Assembly (NCBI RefSeq): GCF_040144835.1
Contig: NZ_CP151632.1
Location: 2,790,001 to 2,854,000, forward strand
DNA from: Microbacterium sp. LWS13-1.2
GTDB taxonomy: Bacteria > Actinomycetota > Actinomycetes > Actinomycetales > Microbacteriaceae
Length of the DNA stretch: 64,000 bases
Reading direction: 5' to 3'
This document shows positions 44,985 through 53,345 of this stretch, piece after piece (position 1 is the stretch's first letter; each line of letters opens with the position of its first letter). The notes below the pieces were generated by a model, which was not told the origin of the DNA, did no database searches, and saw only the letters and a program-made list of their open reading frames with translations. Both the position numbers and the translations under genes were made by a program.

Positions 44985-46576
44985 CCACCCCGAACACCCC
45001 GGACGGCCCCCGCGCGGCGGGTGCGTCCTCTGCAACCGCCTCGGCGGCCCACCCGCCCACCGGCGCCTACGCCGCCGGACACAAGCCCCGCAGCCCGTGG
45101 CCCGCCCTCTGGGCCCTCGTCATCGGGTTCTTCATGATCCTCGTCGACACGACGATCGTCTCGGTCGCGAACCCGGCCATCAAGGCTGCCCTCGACCCCG
45201 ACACCAACAACCTCGACAACGTCGTGTGGGTCACCTCGGCGTACCTGCTGGCCTACGCGGTGCCGCTGCTCATCACGGGGCGCCTCGGCGACAGGTTCGG
45301 CCCGAAGTACATGTACCTCGGCGGCCTGGCCGTCTTCACCCTGGCCTCGCTCGCCTGCGGACTGTCGCCGACGCTCGGCGCGCTCATCGCCTTCCGGGCC
45401 GTGCAGGGTCTGGGCGCGGCTCTCATGACGCCGCAGACGATGGCCATCATCACGCGCACCTTCCCGCCGAACCAGCGCGGTGCGGCGATGGGACTGTGGG
45501 GTGCGACCTCGGGCGTCGCGATGCTCGTCGGCCCCCTCGCCGGCGGCCTGCTGGTCGACGGGCTCGGCTGGGAGTGGATCTTCTTCATCAACCTTCCGGT
45601 CGGTGTCGTCGGCTTCGTGCTCGCGTGGATCCTCGTGCCCAAGCTCGAGACGCACCCCCACAAGTTCGACCTCGTCGGCGTCTTCCTCAGTGCGATCGGG
45701 CTCTTCCTCATCGTGTTCGGTCTGCAGGAGGGCGAGACCTACGACTGGGGCGTCATCTGGGGCCCGATCACCGTGTGGGGCCTCATCATCACCGGCGTGC
45801 TGGTGATGGGACTGTTCATCTGGCAGCAGGCGAAGACCAAGAGCGAGGCGCTGGTACCGCTGGAGCTCTTCCGCGACCGCAACTTCTCCGTCGCGAACAT
45901 CGGCATCTCGACGGTCGGCTTCACCGTCACGAGCATGTCCCTGCCGCTGATGTTCTTCCTGCAGCTGGCGCGCGGCCTCACGCCGACCGAGTCGGCACTG
46001 CTGCTCGTGCCGATGGCGGTCGCGGCCGGCGTGCTGTCGCCGCTCGCGGGCAGATGGCTCGACCGCACCGATCCGCGCGTCCTCCTGGTGCCGGGGCTGC
46101 TGCTCGTCGCGGGCTCGCTCGTGCTGTACTCCGTGCTCATGAACCTCGACACCCCCATCTGGGTGTTCCTCATCCCGTCGTTGCTGATGGGCGTCGGAAA
46201 CGCCGGCATGTGGGGGCCGCTCGCGACCACCGCCACGCGCAACCTCGCTCCGCGGCAGGCGGGCGCCGGTGCCGGCATCTACAACACGATGCGCACCATC
46301 GGCTCGGTCCTCGGTTCGGCCGCGATCGCGGTGTTCATGCAGAGCCGCATCGAGGCGAACCTCCCCGGCGCCGCCGACGCGCCCGGCGGCAGCTTCGGCT
46401 CGGGGGCGCTGCCGGAGGTCGTCGCAGAGCCGTTCGCGACGGCGATGGCGCAGTCCGTGCTGCTGTCCGCAGCGGTGATGCTGATCGGCGTGGTCGCCGT
46501 GCTGTTCCTGCGCCGGCCGAAGGCGACGTCGACCGAGGACTGGCAGGCCGCGAACGCGGCGGTCGCCGCCGACTGA
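44981..46576 (+). CDS. MFS multidrug efflux transporter (DHA2 family)
   Basis: A 531-residue transporter with fourteen hydrophobic segments. Motif C appears as WGATSGVAMLVGPLAGGLLV and motif A as GRLGDRFGPKYMYL. It is of the EmrB/QacA type and likely exports drugs in exchange for protons. The GTG at 44981 overlaps the PadR stop. A terminator follows. Confidence 0.88.
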   Translation: MTTPNTPDGPRAAGASSATASAAHPPTGAYAAGHKPRSPWPALWALVIGFFMILVDTTIVSVANPAIKAALDPDTNNLDNVVWVTSAYLLAYAVPLLITGRLGDRFGPKYMYLGGLAVFTLASLACGLSPTLGALIAFRAVQGLGAALMTPQTMAIITRTFPPNQRGAAMGLWGATSGVAMLVGPLAGGLLVDGLGWEWIFFINLPVGVVGFVLAWILVPKLETHPHKFDLVGVFLSAIGLFLIVFGLQEGETYDWGVIWGPITVWGLIITGVLVMGLFIWQQAKTKSEALVPLELFRDRNFSVANIGISTVGFTVTSMSLPLMFFLQLARGLTPTESALLLVPMAVAAGVLSPLAGRWLDRTDPRVLLVPGLLLVAGSLVLYSVLMNLDTPIWVFLIPSLLMGVGNAGMWGPLATTATRNLAPRQAGAGAGIYNTMRTIGSVLGSAAIAVFMQSRIEANLPGAADAPGGSFGSGALPEVVAEPFATAMAQSVLLSAAVMLIGVVAVLFLRRPKATSTEDWQAANAAVAAD

Positions 46577-46594
46577 CTCGCGGGGCGAAGAGAC

Positions 46595-46625
46595 GAGGGG
46601 ACCGCTCGCGAGGCGAGCGGCCCTC
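46595..46625. terminator. Terminator between convergent MFS and SIP genes
   Basis: CCGCTCGC (46602-46609) pairs with GCGAGCGG (46613-46620) over a 3-base loop. GAGGG (46595-46599) extends the stem with CCCTC (46621-46625) past a two-base bulge. Confidence 0.65.
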
Positions 46626-46628
46626 GCG

Positions 46629-47534
46629 TCAATCCGGGTCGGAGGGGTCGATCGGCGCGTGGTGGTCGAATCCGGCCGTTCCGCGCTTCCAGTAGCCGCT
46701 CAGCGCGACCTGTTCCGCCGGCAGCGCGAGCGTGCGGCGCAGGTGGCGGCGAAGAGGGACGAGGGCGGATGCCTCACCCGCCGCGAACACGAAGGTCGAA
46801 GCATCCACGCCCACCGCGTCGACGGCGGCGACGACGGCGTCGGGGTCACCGCCCGCGTCGAGGTGATGCACCCGGACGTCGGTGCGGCCCGACGTCTCGG
46901 AGACGTACCCGGCGACCCACGACCCGTCGTCGGCGGTGAGCGCGATGAGATCGACCGATGTGTCGGCGGGCACCTCGGCCGCCCAGCGCGTGGCGGACGG
47001 GAGCGCGGTCTCATCCACGACGAGCACGAGGCGCGCCGCGCCCTGGGGAGCCGCCTTCGAGCCGCGCGGGCCGACGATGACGAGCTCGTCGCCGAGGCGG
47101 GCGCCGCTCGCGAAGCGGGAGGCCGGCCCGGGCGAGGGGTGCAGGTAGAAGTCCAGATCGACGGCGACCTCGCCGTCGATCGTGGTCACGCGCAGCGGAG
47201 TGAAGTCACGTGCGTGGGTGGGTGCGTCCGGTCGCACGATGCCGTCCTCGCCCGGGCCGACCGCGGTCGGTGCGACCACGTCGCCGGTCTCGGGGTCGGG
47301 GAAGAACACGCGCACATGGTCCGCTGGACCGCCGCTGGTGAAGTCCGTGAAGTCGGGGCCGGTGACCCGCACGCGCAGCAGCACCGGGGCGACCTGCTCG
47401 ACCGAGACGGCGTGCGCACGGCGGGCGGTGAAGCGGTTGCGGCCGCCGGCGCGGAAGAAGGGGGAGGCCGGCACGGCGCCCGGCGTGCTCGCCGCGGTCC
47501 CTGCCGACGGCGTCGGGATCGGGGCATCCGTCAT
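46629..47534 (-). CDS. Siderophore-interacting protein (FAD ferric reductase)
   Basis: A 301-residue ferredoxin-reductase-like protein. HVRVFFPDPETGDVV and the RDFTPLRV segment form the FAD site; the C-terminal NAD(P)H domain has GEASALVPLRRHLR and LSGYWKRGTAG. It reduces ferric siderophores in the cytoplasm. The ATG at 47534 follows GAGGAG. No iron box was seen in its upstream gap. Confidence 0.88.
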   Translation of the reverse strand: MTDAPIPTPSAGTAASTPGAVPASPFFRAGGRNRFTARRAHAVSVEQVAPVLLRVRVTGPDFTDFTSGGPADHVRVFFPDPETGDVVAPTAVGPGEDGIVRPDAPTHARDFTPLRVTTIDGEVAVDLDFYLHPSPGPASRFASGARLGDELVIVGPRGSKAAPQGAARLVLVVDETALPSATRWAAEVPADTSVDLIALTADDGSWVAGYVSETSGRTDVRVHHLDAGGDPDAVVAAVDAVGVDASTFVFAAGEASALVPLRRHLRRTLALPAEQVALSGYWKRGTAGFDHHAPIDPSDPD

Positions 47535-47701
47535 ATCGGTCTCCTCACGGTGGCGGTCGAGGTCCGCCGTCCCAGCCAACCACGTGACGGGCGGGGTGGG
47601 CGCAGATCGCGTCGCTGCGGAGCACGGAACTCCGCCTTGCGCAGCCGCGTCGGCTTTGTCAACCCATTGGTGAGCGCGCGGCCGGGGGCCAGGATCAGAC
47701 C

Positions 47702-47860
47702 ATGACCGGACTCGCAGTGATCCTGCTCATCGTCGGAATCGTCCTGCTGCTGCTGGGCGTGTTCATCGAGGCGGCGAAGTTCCTGCTGTGGATCGGCCTC
47801 GTGATCATCATCATCGCGGTGATCGCCTGGCTGATGCGCTTCATCCGCCGCCAGACGTGA
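47702..47860 (+). CDS. 52-residue hydrophobic membrane protein
   Basis: An ATG at 47702 opens 52 codons. MTGLAVILLIVGIVLLLLGV forms the first helix, a second follows after EAAKF, and the end is the basic RFIRRQT. CAGGAT lies 6 bases before the ATG, suggesting a leaderless mRNA. No family is recognised. It is between the SIP and desaturase genes. Confidence 0.65.
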   Translation: MTGLAVILLIVGIVLLLLGVFIEAAKFLLWIGLVIIIIAVIAWLMRFIRRQT

Positions 47861-47990
47861 CCCCGCCTGTGAACTCGCCCGGGCTCTGCCGCAACGCCTG
47901 ACATCGGCGTAGCCTGGCCGATACGGACGTCCCGGACCCCGACACCCGCGGACCGCACACCTGTGCGGCCGGAGGATCGGGGACGAGCAC

Positions 47991-49088
47991 ATGGCCGACC
48001 AGCTCACCGGCGGAGTCCGCGCCACGGTGGCCCGAACGCCACGAGCGGGCAACGACTTCACCGACCTCGCGAAGATCATCGGCACCAGCGGTCTGATGCG
48101 CCGTCGCTACGGGTACTACTGGACCAAGCTCATCGGTGCGGTGGTGGTGCTCGCCGCAGCCCTAGTCGCCTTCTTCCTGATCGGCGACACCTGGTGGCAG
48201 CTCTTCACGGCCGCAGGTTTCGCGATTCTGTTCACGCAGATCGCCATGCTCGGGCACGACGCCGCGCATCGGCAGATCTTCGTATCGGGCCGTTGGAACG
48301 ACTGGACGTCGATGGTGCTGGGCAACCTCCTGGTCGGAATGAGCTACGGCTGGTGGCAACACAAGCACACGCGCCATCATGCGAACCCGAACAAGATCGG
48401 CTCCGATCCTGACATCGAACTGCCCGTCGTGTCGTTCACCCCCGATCAGGTGGAGCAGCGCGCAAAGCAGTACGGCCCCGCACTGGCGTGGGTCATGGCC
48501 CACCAGGGGATGTTCTTCTTCCCGATCCTCCTGCTCGAAGGGCTGTCGCTGCATGCCTCGAGCGTGCGCCGTGTCGTCGCGCGTGAGCCGCTGCGCCGAC
48601 GCAGCGTCGAGATCGTCTTCCTCGCCCTGCGCATCGGCGGCTATCTCGCGCTGGTGTTCCTCGTGCTGTCGCCCGGCATCGCCGCCGTCTTCCTCGCGGT
48701 GCAGCTCGGCCTCTTCGGCGTCTACATGGGCATGGCCTTCGCCCCGAACCACAAGGGGATGCCGCTCGTGCCGGCCGAGGTGAAGGTCGACTTCCTGCGC
48801 CGGCAGGTGCTGATGAGCCGCAACGTCCGGGGCAGCCGATTCCTCGACGTCGCGATGGGCGGGCTGAACTACCAGATCGAGCACCACCTGTTCCCGTCGA
48901 TGCCGCGCCCTCACCTGAGGAAGGCCTCCGGCGCCATCAGGGACTACTGCGTCGCCCATGACGTGCGGTACACCGAAACGGGGCTCTGGGAGTCGTACCG
49001 GATCGTCACGCGCTACATCAACCGGGTCGGGCTCGGCGAGCGCGACCCGTTCGAATGCCCCCTGCTGCAGCAACGGCAGGCGGTCTGA
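47991..49088 (+). CDS. Membrane fatty acid desaturase, copy 2
   Basis: A 365-residue desaturase. Histidine boxes HDAAH, HTRHH and QIEHH are intact, with WWQHKHTRHHANPNKIGSDP close to the equivalent part of copy 1. The ATG at 47991 is preceded by GGGGACGAG. A 7-bp hairpin CCGCACA/TGTGCGG lies at 47953-47968 in the leader. It is followed by a terminator and by two-component remnants. Confidence 0.88.
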   Translation: MADQLTGGVRATVARTPRAGNDFTDLAKIIGTSGLMRRRYGYYWTKLIGAVVVLAAALVAFFLIGDTWWQLFTAAGFAILFTQIAMLGHDAAHRQIFVSGRWNDWTSMVLGNLLVGMSYGWWQHKHTRHHANPNKIGSDPDIELPVVSFTPDQVEQRAKQYGPALAWVMAHQGMFFFPILLLEGLSLHASSVRRVVAREPLRRRSVEIVFLALRIGGYLALVFLVLSPGIAAVFLAVQLGLFGVYMGMAFAPNHKGMPLVPAEVKVDFLRRQVLMSRNVRGSRFLDVAMGGLNYQIEHHLFPSMPRPHLRKASGAIRDYCVAHDVRYTETGLWESYRIVTRYINRVGLGERDPFECPLLQQRQAV

Positions 49089-49117
49089 CGCCGGGGGAAG
49101 GCGTGAGGTCGGGGGTC

Positions 49118-49151
49118 GTCCGCGACCTGTCCTGGGGGGCAGGTCGCGGAC
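49118..49151. terminator. Terminator after the second desaturase
   Basis: GTCCGCGACCTG (49118-49129) pairs perfectly with CAGGTCGCGGAC (49140-49151) over a 10-base G-rich loop. Confidence 0.75.
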
Positions 49152-49190
49152 GGCGGGTCTTCCCGCGCGCCTGTGAGTCGCGAGACCGGG

Positions 49191-49529
49191 TCAGCGTCCG
49201 CCCGCATCCTTGAGGAGGAATCCGCGCGCACCCGACCGCAGCGCCTCGTAGACGTACTCGTCGAGGTCGAAGGTCGTGATGACGACGACGGGGATCGGGT
49301 CCGCGACGTCCGGTCCGGCAATGGCGTGGGTCGCCGCGAGCCCGTCCATCACCGGCATGCGGATGTCGAGCAGGCACACGTCGGGCCGGAGTGTCCCCGC
49401 CAGCGCGACCGCCGCGGCGCCGTCCGGGGCCTCGCCGACCACCTCGATGTCGGGCTGCGCGTCGAGGATCATGCGCAGGCCCGTCCGCACGAGATCCTGG
49501 TCGTCGGCGACCAGCACTCGCACGCTCAT
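49191..49529 (-). CDS. Response regulator receiver domain, output domain missing
   Basis: A 112-residue NarL-type receiver. Acidic VADDQD at the start, the phosphoacceptor aspartate in LLDIRMPVMDG and the lysine in FLLKDAG are intact. The frame stops three residues after LKDAG, where NarL proteins normally continue to a LuxR-type HTH. A truncated gene is therefore likely, together with the kinase remnant upstream. Its natural role may have been the adjacent desaturase, as in the Bacillus DesK-DesR system, by analogy. Confidence 0.8.
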   Translation of the reverse strand: MSVRVLVADDQDLVRTGLRMILDAQPDIEVVGEAPDGAAAVALAGTLRPDVCLLDIRMPVMDGLAATHAIAGPDVADPIPVVVITTFDLDEYVYEALRSGARGFLLKDAGGR

Positions 49530-49887
49530 GCCGTCCACCCTGCCCGGGGAGCGTCGCCGCGACGATCCACCCGCCACCGGGTGCCGGCCCGGAGTCGCAC
49601 GTCCCGCCGAGCAGCGCTGCGCGCTCGCGCATCCCGATGATCCCGTAGCCGGGAGACGGAGCGGATGCTGCGCCCGCACCGTCGTCACGGACCTCGAGTC
49701 GCACTCCATCGGCGTCGACCTCGACACCCACGTCGATGCGGGTCACATCCCGCGCGTGACGGCGGGCGTTCGTGACCGCCTCCTGCGCGATCCGGAACAC
49801 CGAGGCCGCGACCGTCGGCGGCACGCTCTCGAGGTCGCCGCCGAGCCTCACGGTGACGGCCGGGGCCGCGGTCGTGCTGATTTTCAA
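49530..49887 (-). pseudogene. Histidine kinase remnant (ATPase domain only)
   Basis: The frame holds the N-box VFRIAQEAVTNARRHA and the G-box-like RDDGAGA with YGIIGMRERAALLGG, typical of NarL-type kinases. The sensor part and the phosphoacceptor histidine domain are missing. The frame begins near a TTG at 49887 and then runs on through the response regulator in another frame without a proper stop. It is a fragment. Confidence 0.75.
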
Positions 49888-50402
49888 CGTCCTCCGCTTT
49901 TGCGACCGTCGACTACGCCGAGCTCGACTTCGGCTACGTTGCGGCGTGGCTCCTGGCGGGTCTGTGCATCGGCTTCGCGGAGGAGGTCCTGACCCGCGGC
50001 TACGTCGTCAATCTGATGCGCAAGGCCGGGCACTCCGAGATCGCGGTCGCCCTGGTGTCGGCGGCCCTGTTCTCCGCGCTGCACGCCAGCAACCTGCTCT
50101 TGGGGCAGTCGCCCTTCGCCACGCTGCTACAGCTGCTCTACACGTTCGCGTTCGGCATCTGCATGTACCTCGCACTCCGCGTGACGGGCAACCTGATCTG
50201 GCCGATCCTGCTGCACGCCAGCACCGACCCGAGCATCTTCCTGCAGGCCGCGCATCCGGCCGACGGTCCACTCGCGACGATCGCCGGGTTCGGCAACATC
50301 CCCGTCATCCTCGTCGGCCTGCTCGCGATCATCTTCATCCGCGGTCGCGTCGACGCGACACGTGGTGCGGCCGACGCACTCTCCGCCGATCCGGTGCGGT
50401 GA
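49881..50402 (+). pseudogene. CPBP intramembrane metalloprotease, 5' truncated
   Basis: The open frame contains FAEEVLTRGYVVNL, the CPBP motif with two glutamates and arginine, and then ALFSALHASN and LLHASTDPS with the conserved histidines. No ATG, GTG or TTG occurs between the stop at 49878-49880 and the EE motif, so the N-terminal helices are lost. The ATG at 50016 lies after the EE motif and would give an inactive product. The homology starts within about 20 bases of where the kinase remnant on the other strand begins. Confidence 0.75.
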
Positions 50403-50428
50403 CCCGAGCGTCCAGGTGTCGTCGCGGG

Positions 50429-51703
50429 TCAGAGCCCTTCGGCGACCCGGGCGGCGATGTCGGTGCGGTGCTGGCCGCCGTCGAGCCGGATCTCGCCGAG
50501 CGCGCGGTAGACGCGCTCGCGGGCCTCGGCGAAGGTCGTGCCGACGCCGACGACGTTGAGCACGCGGCCGCCGGTGGCGACGAGCCCGCTGTCGGTCTCG
50601 GCCGTGGCCGCGTGGGCGAGGTGCACTCCGGGCACCGCCTCCGCGTCGCGCAGGCCCGACAGGGCCCGCCCCGTCACCGGCGCGGTCGGGTATCCCTCGC
50701 TCGCGAGCACCACGGTGACGGCGACGTCGGTGGCGAACGCGGGGACGGGAAGGTCTTCCAGATGACCGGATGCCGCGGCCAGCAGCAGCTCCGACAGCGG
50801 ATCCACGAGCCGGGGCAGCACGACCTGCGTCTCGGGGTCGCCGAAGCGGGCGTTGAACTCGATGACCTTCACCCCGTCGTCGGTCAGGATGAGGCCGGCG
50901 TAGAGCAGTCCGATGAACGGCGTGCCCTCGGCATCCAGCTGACGGATGACGGGCTCGGCGACGTCGCGCGTGACGAGTTCGACGAACTCGCGCTCACTGC
51001 CGAATCGGCCGTCGAGCCACGGCAACGGCGAGTACGCGCCCATGCCGCCGGTGTTGGGGCCTTCATCGCCGTCGAGCAGGCGCTTGTAGTCCTGGGCGGG
51101 GCTGAGCGGCAGCACGTGGTCGCCGTCGCTGAGAAAGAAGAGCGACACCTCGGGGCCGGACAGGAACTCCTCGATGAGGACCGGGCCGGACGGCAGGTAC
51201 TCGTCGGCGTGGGCCAGGGCCGCAGCCCGGTCGGACGTGACGACGACGCCCTTGCCGGCGGCGAGCCCGTCGGCCTTGACGACGTGCGGGGCGCCGAGCT
51301 CGTCGAACGCGGCCTCGACCTCGGCGCGGCTGGCGGCGCGCTTCGCCCGGCCGGTGGGCACGCCGGCGGCATCCATGATGCGCTTGGCGAACGCCTTCGA
51401 TCCCTCCAGCTGCGCGGCCGCCTTGCCCGGCCCGAAGACCGGGATGCCGTGCTCACGCACCGCATCGGCGACGCCCGCGACCAGCGGCGCCTCGGGGCCG
51501 ATCACGACGAGGTCGATGTCGTTCTCGTTGGCGAAGACGGTGACGGCTGCGGGATCGTTCACGTCGAGCGCGACGAGCTGTGCGTCCTGTCCGATGCCGG
51601 CGTTGCCGGGAGCGGCGAAGATCTCGTGCTCGGTCTCCTCCGACCGCAGCGCCAGGATGATGGCGTGCTCCCGCGCGCCCGAGCCGAGAACCAGGATCTT
51701 CAC
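50429..51703 (-). CDS. Phosphoribosylamine-glycine ligase PurD
   Basis: A 424-residue ATP-grasp enzyme that makes GAR. It has [12 protein letters not shown] at the N-terminus, [33 protein letters not shown] and [22 protein letters not shown] at 51703 follows TAGGCT by 7 bases. It is not in an operon with other pur genes here. Confidence 0.95.
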   Translation of the reverse strand: MKILVLGSGAREHAIILALRSEETEHEIFAAPGNAGIGQDAQLVALDVNDPAAVTVFANENDIDLVVIGPEAPLVAGVADAVREHGIPVFGPGKAAAQLEGSKAFAKRIMDAAGVPTGRAKRAASRAEVEAAFDELGAPHVVKADGLAAGKGVVVTSDRAAALAHADEYLPSGPVLIEEFLSGPEVSLFFLSDGDHVLPLSPAQDYKRLLDGDEGPNTGGMGAYSPLPWLDGRFGSEREFVELVTRDVAEPVIRQLDAEGTPFIGLLYAGLILTDDGVKVIEFNARFGDPETQVVLPRLVDPLSELLLAAASGHLEDLPVPAFATDVAVTVVLASEGYPTAPVTGRALSGLRDAEAVPGVHLAHAATAETDSGLVATGGRVLNVVGVGTTFAEARERVYRALGEIRLDGGQHRTDIAARVAEGL

Positions 51704-51765
51704 GCGCTCCAGCCTACCGACGCGCCTCGTCGGGTTTCGGGCGGGCCGTGGGCGTGGGACGGTTC

Positions 51766-51810
51766 GTCATCGCGGTCATCGCGGTCATCGCGGTCATCGC
51801 GGTCATCGCG
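51766..51810 (+). repeat. 9-bp tandem repeat, five copies
   Basis: GTCATCGCG is repeated five times without mismatch. It lies in the divergent gap between purD and the SCP gene, 34 bases before the TACGGT box. A perfect short-unit array can change copy number by slippage. Confidence 0.85.
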
Positions 51811-51855
51811 GTCGTCGCTGACGGCTCCGTGTACCCGGCGGCGTACGGTGGAGGC

Positions 51856-52224
51856 GTGGCCCGCAAGATCTCGACCGACGACGGCCGCACCGCCCTGAGC
51901 GCGGTCGCGGCGGCGGCCGCGGCATCCGTCCCGCCCGCCCGCACCGACAACGCGACCGCCGTGCGCTACTTGCTGCAGCTGCTCGCCGAGAAGGCGCCGG
52001 GCAACTCGGTCGAGGTGCGGGTGCCGCCGTTCGGCGCGGTGCAGGTCATCGAGGGGCCACGGCATACCCGCGGCACGCCGCCGAACGTCGTCGAGACCGA
52101 CCCCGCGACCTGGATCGCGCTCGCCACGGGTGCCGAGCAATGGACGGATGCCGCGACCGCCGGCCGCATCAGCGCCTCGGGCACGCGCGCCGACATCTCC
52201 GACCTCCTGCCGCTGCGCCCCTGA
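51856..52224 (+). CDS. Sterol carrier family (SCP-like) protein
   Basis: A 122-residue protein. [14 protein letters not shown] and [11 protein letters not shown] with the tail [13 protein letters not shown] fit the MDMPI/SCP2-like fold found in actinobacteria. The GTG at 51856 follows TACGGT by 6 bases; a longer frame from 51748 would translate the 9-bp repeat and is rejected. The ligand is unknown. Confidence 0.75.
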   Translation: MARKISTDDGRTALSAVAAAAAASVPPARTDNATAVRYLLQLLAEKAPGNSVEVRVPPFGAVQVIEGPRHTRGTPPNVVETDPATWIALATGAEQWTDAATAGRISASGTRADISDLLPLRP

Positions 52225-52279
52225 CGTTGCCGACCGGCGCCGCGCTCCCGACGGCCGGCCTTCGCGGCGCGCCGATCGC

Positions 52280-52340
52280 GCCGGCCGTCGCGCCCCGCCG
52301 CTCGCCGGCCGTCGCGCCCCGCCGCTCGCCGGCCGTCGCG
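52280..52340 (+). repeat. 24-bp tandem repeat, about 2.5 copies
   Basis: Units at 52280-52303 and 52304-52327 are identical, followed by a partial copy to 52340. The unit begins GCCGGCCGTCGCGCCCC. It lies between convergent genes. Confidence 0.8.
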
Positions 52341-52354
52341 GCGCCGCGATCGCC

Positions 52355-52419
52355 GAGACCCCAGTGGACGGACGAGACCCTGGGTGAACCCCACGGTCTC
52401 GTCCGTCCGCTGGGGTCTC
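52355..52419. terminator. 25-bp hairpin between SCP and hmuV
   Basis: The arms 52355-52379 and 52395-52419 pair over 25 positions with one G-U pair, around a 15-base loop that itself holds TGGG/CCCA. It separates convergent genes and probably ends both transcripts. Confidence 0.75.
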
Positions 52420-52466
52420 GCGGAGAGGGAGCGCCGGGAAGGCGCCGGGGGAGCGTCGGGCGGGGC

Positions 52467-53345
52467 TCAGCGGCGGGGCGTCACCACCGGCGTGCCGGTG
52501 CGGGGGTGGGCGAAGACGTCGACGGGCTGCCCGTACACCTCCTCGATGGCTGCGGCGGTCAGCACGTCGGCAGGGGTTCCCGAGGCGACGACCCGCCCCC
52601 GAGACAGCAGCGTCACGCGATCGGCCACGCCGAGCGCGGCGTTGAGGTCGTGCAGCACCACGGCGACCGCCGCGCCCTCGTCCGCGCGACCGCGGGCGAT
52701 CCGCAGCACGTCCTCCTGATGCTTGAGGTCGAGGGCCGCGGTCGGCTCGTCGAGCAGCAGCACGTCGCAGGCCTGCGCGAGCACCCGCGCGAGCGCGGCG
52801 CGTGCGCGCTCGCCGCCCGACAGCGACGTGATGCCGCGACCGGCGAGACCGACGAGATCGGTGGCCTCGAGCGCCCGGGCGACAGCGGCGTCATCGTCAT
52901 CCTCGGCGGGCGTGCGCGCCCACGGCGCCCGTCCCATCCGCACCGCCTGCTCCACCGTGAAGGGGAACGACACCGCGTTCTGCTGCAGCAGCACCGCGCG
53001 CCGCCGCGCCAGCACGCGGGGAGGGATGCCGCCGAGCGGCGCACCATCGAGGCTCACGCCGCCGGCATCCGGCGTGATGTCGCCGGCGAGCACGCCGAAC
53101 AGCGTCGACTTGCCCGCGCCGTTCGGCCCGACCAGAGCGTGGAGCTCGCCCGCGCGGACGTCGATCGCGGCGTCCGCCAGCACCGGTCCCGGCGCTCCCG
53201 CCGGGGTCACGGTCACTCCTCGGGCGGCGAGTCGCACGGCGCCGGGCACGATTGCCGCCCGCGAGTCCGATCCGCCCTCTCGACTCTCGGGCATCGGCTC
53301 GAGAGCGTGCCTTGTCGGTGCAGCGAGATCACCCGTCCCGGTCAT
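52467..53345 (-). CDS. Heme ABC transporter ATP-binding protein HmuV
   Basis: A 292-residue ATPase. Walker A is GPNGAGKST, the Q-loop includes LLQQNAV, the signature is LSGGERARAALAR and Walker B is VLLLDEPTAALD. The VLHDLNAALGVADRV segment is typical of the heme/vitamin B12 class. It overlaps the permease gene as ATGA. It is the third gene of the operon. Confidence 0.9.
   Translation of the reverse strand: MTGTGDLAAPTRHALEPMPESREGGSDSRAAIVPGAVRLAARGVTVTPAGAPGPVLADAAIDVRAGELHALVGPNGAGKSTLFGVLAGDITPDAGGVSLDGAPLGGIPPRVLARRRAVLLQQNAVSFPFTVEQAVRMGRAPWARTPAEDDDDAAVARALEATDLVGLAGRGITSLSGGERARAALARVLAQACDVLLLDEPTAALDLKHQEDVLRIARGRADEGAAVAVVLHDLNAALGVADRVTLLSRGRVVASGTPADVLTAAAIEEVYGQPVDVFAHPRTGTPVVTPRR

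Noticed and set aside
47535..47701. DtxR box before the siderophore-interacting protein
   Set aside because: No TTAGGT-type half site was found in this gap.
49018..49529. Continuation of the kinase frame to 49018
   Set aside because: The reading frame beyond the ATPase domain is Arg-rich antidomain sequence overlapping the receiver gene in another frame.
51748..51855. N-terminal extension of the SCP protein through VIAVIAVIA
   Set aside because: This would translate the 9-bp repeat and the promoter; GTG at 51856 sits 6 bases after TACGGT.
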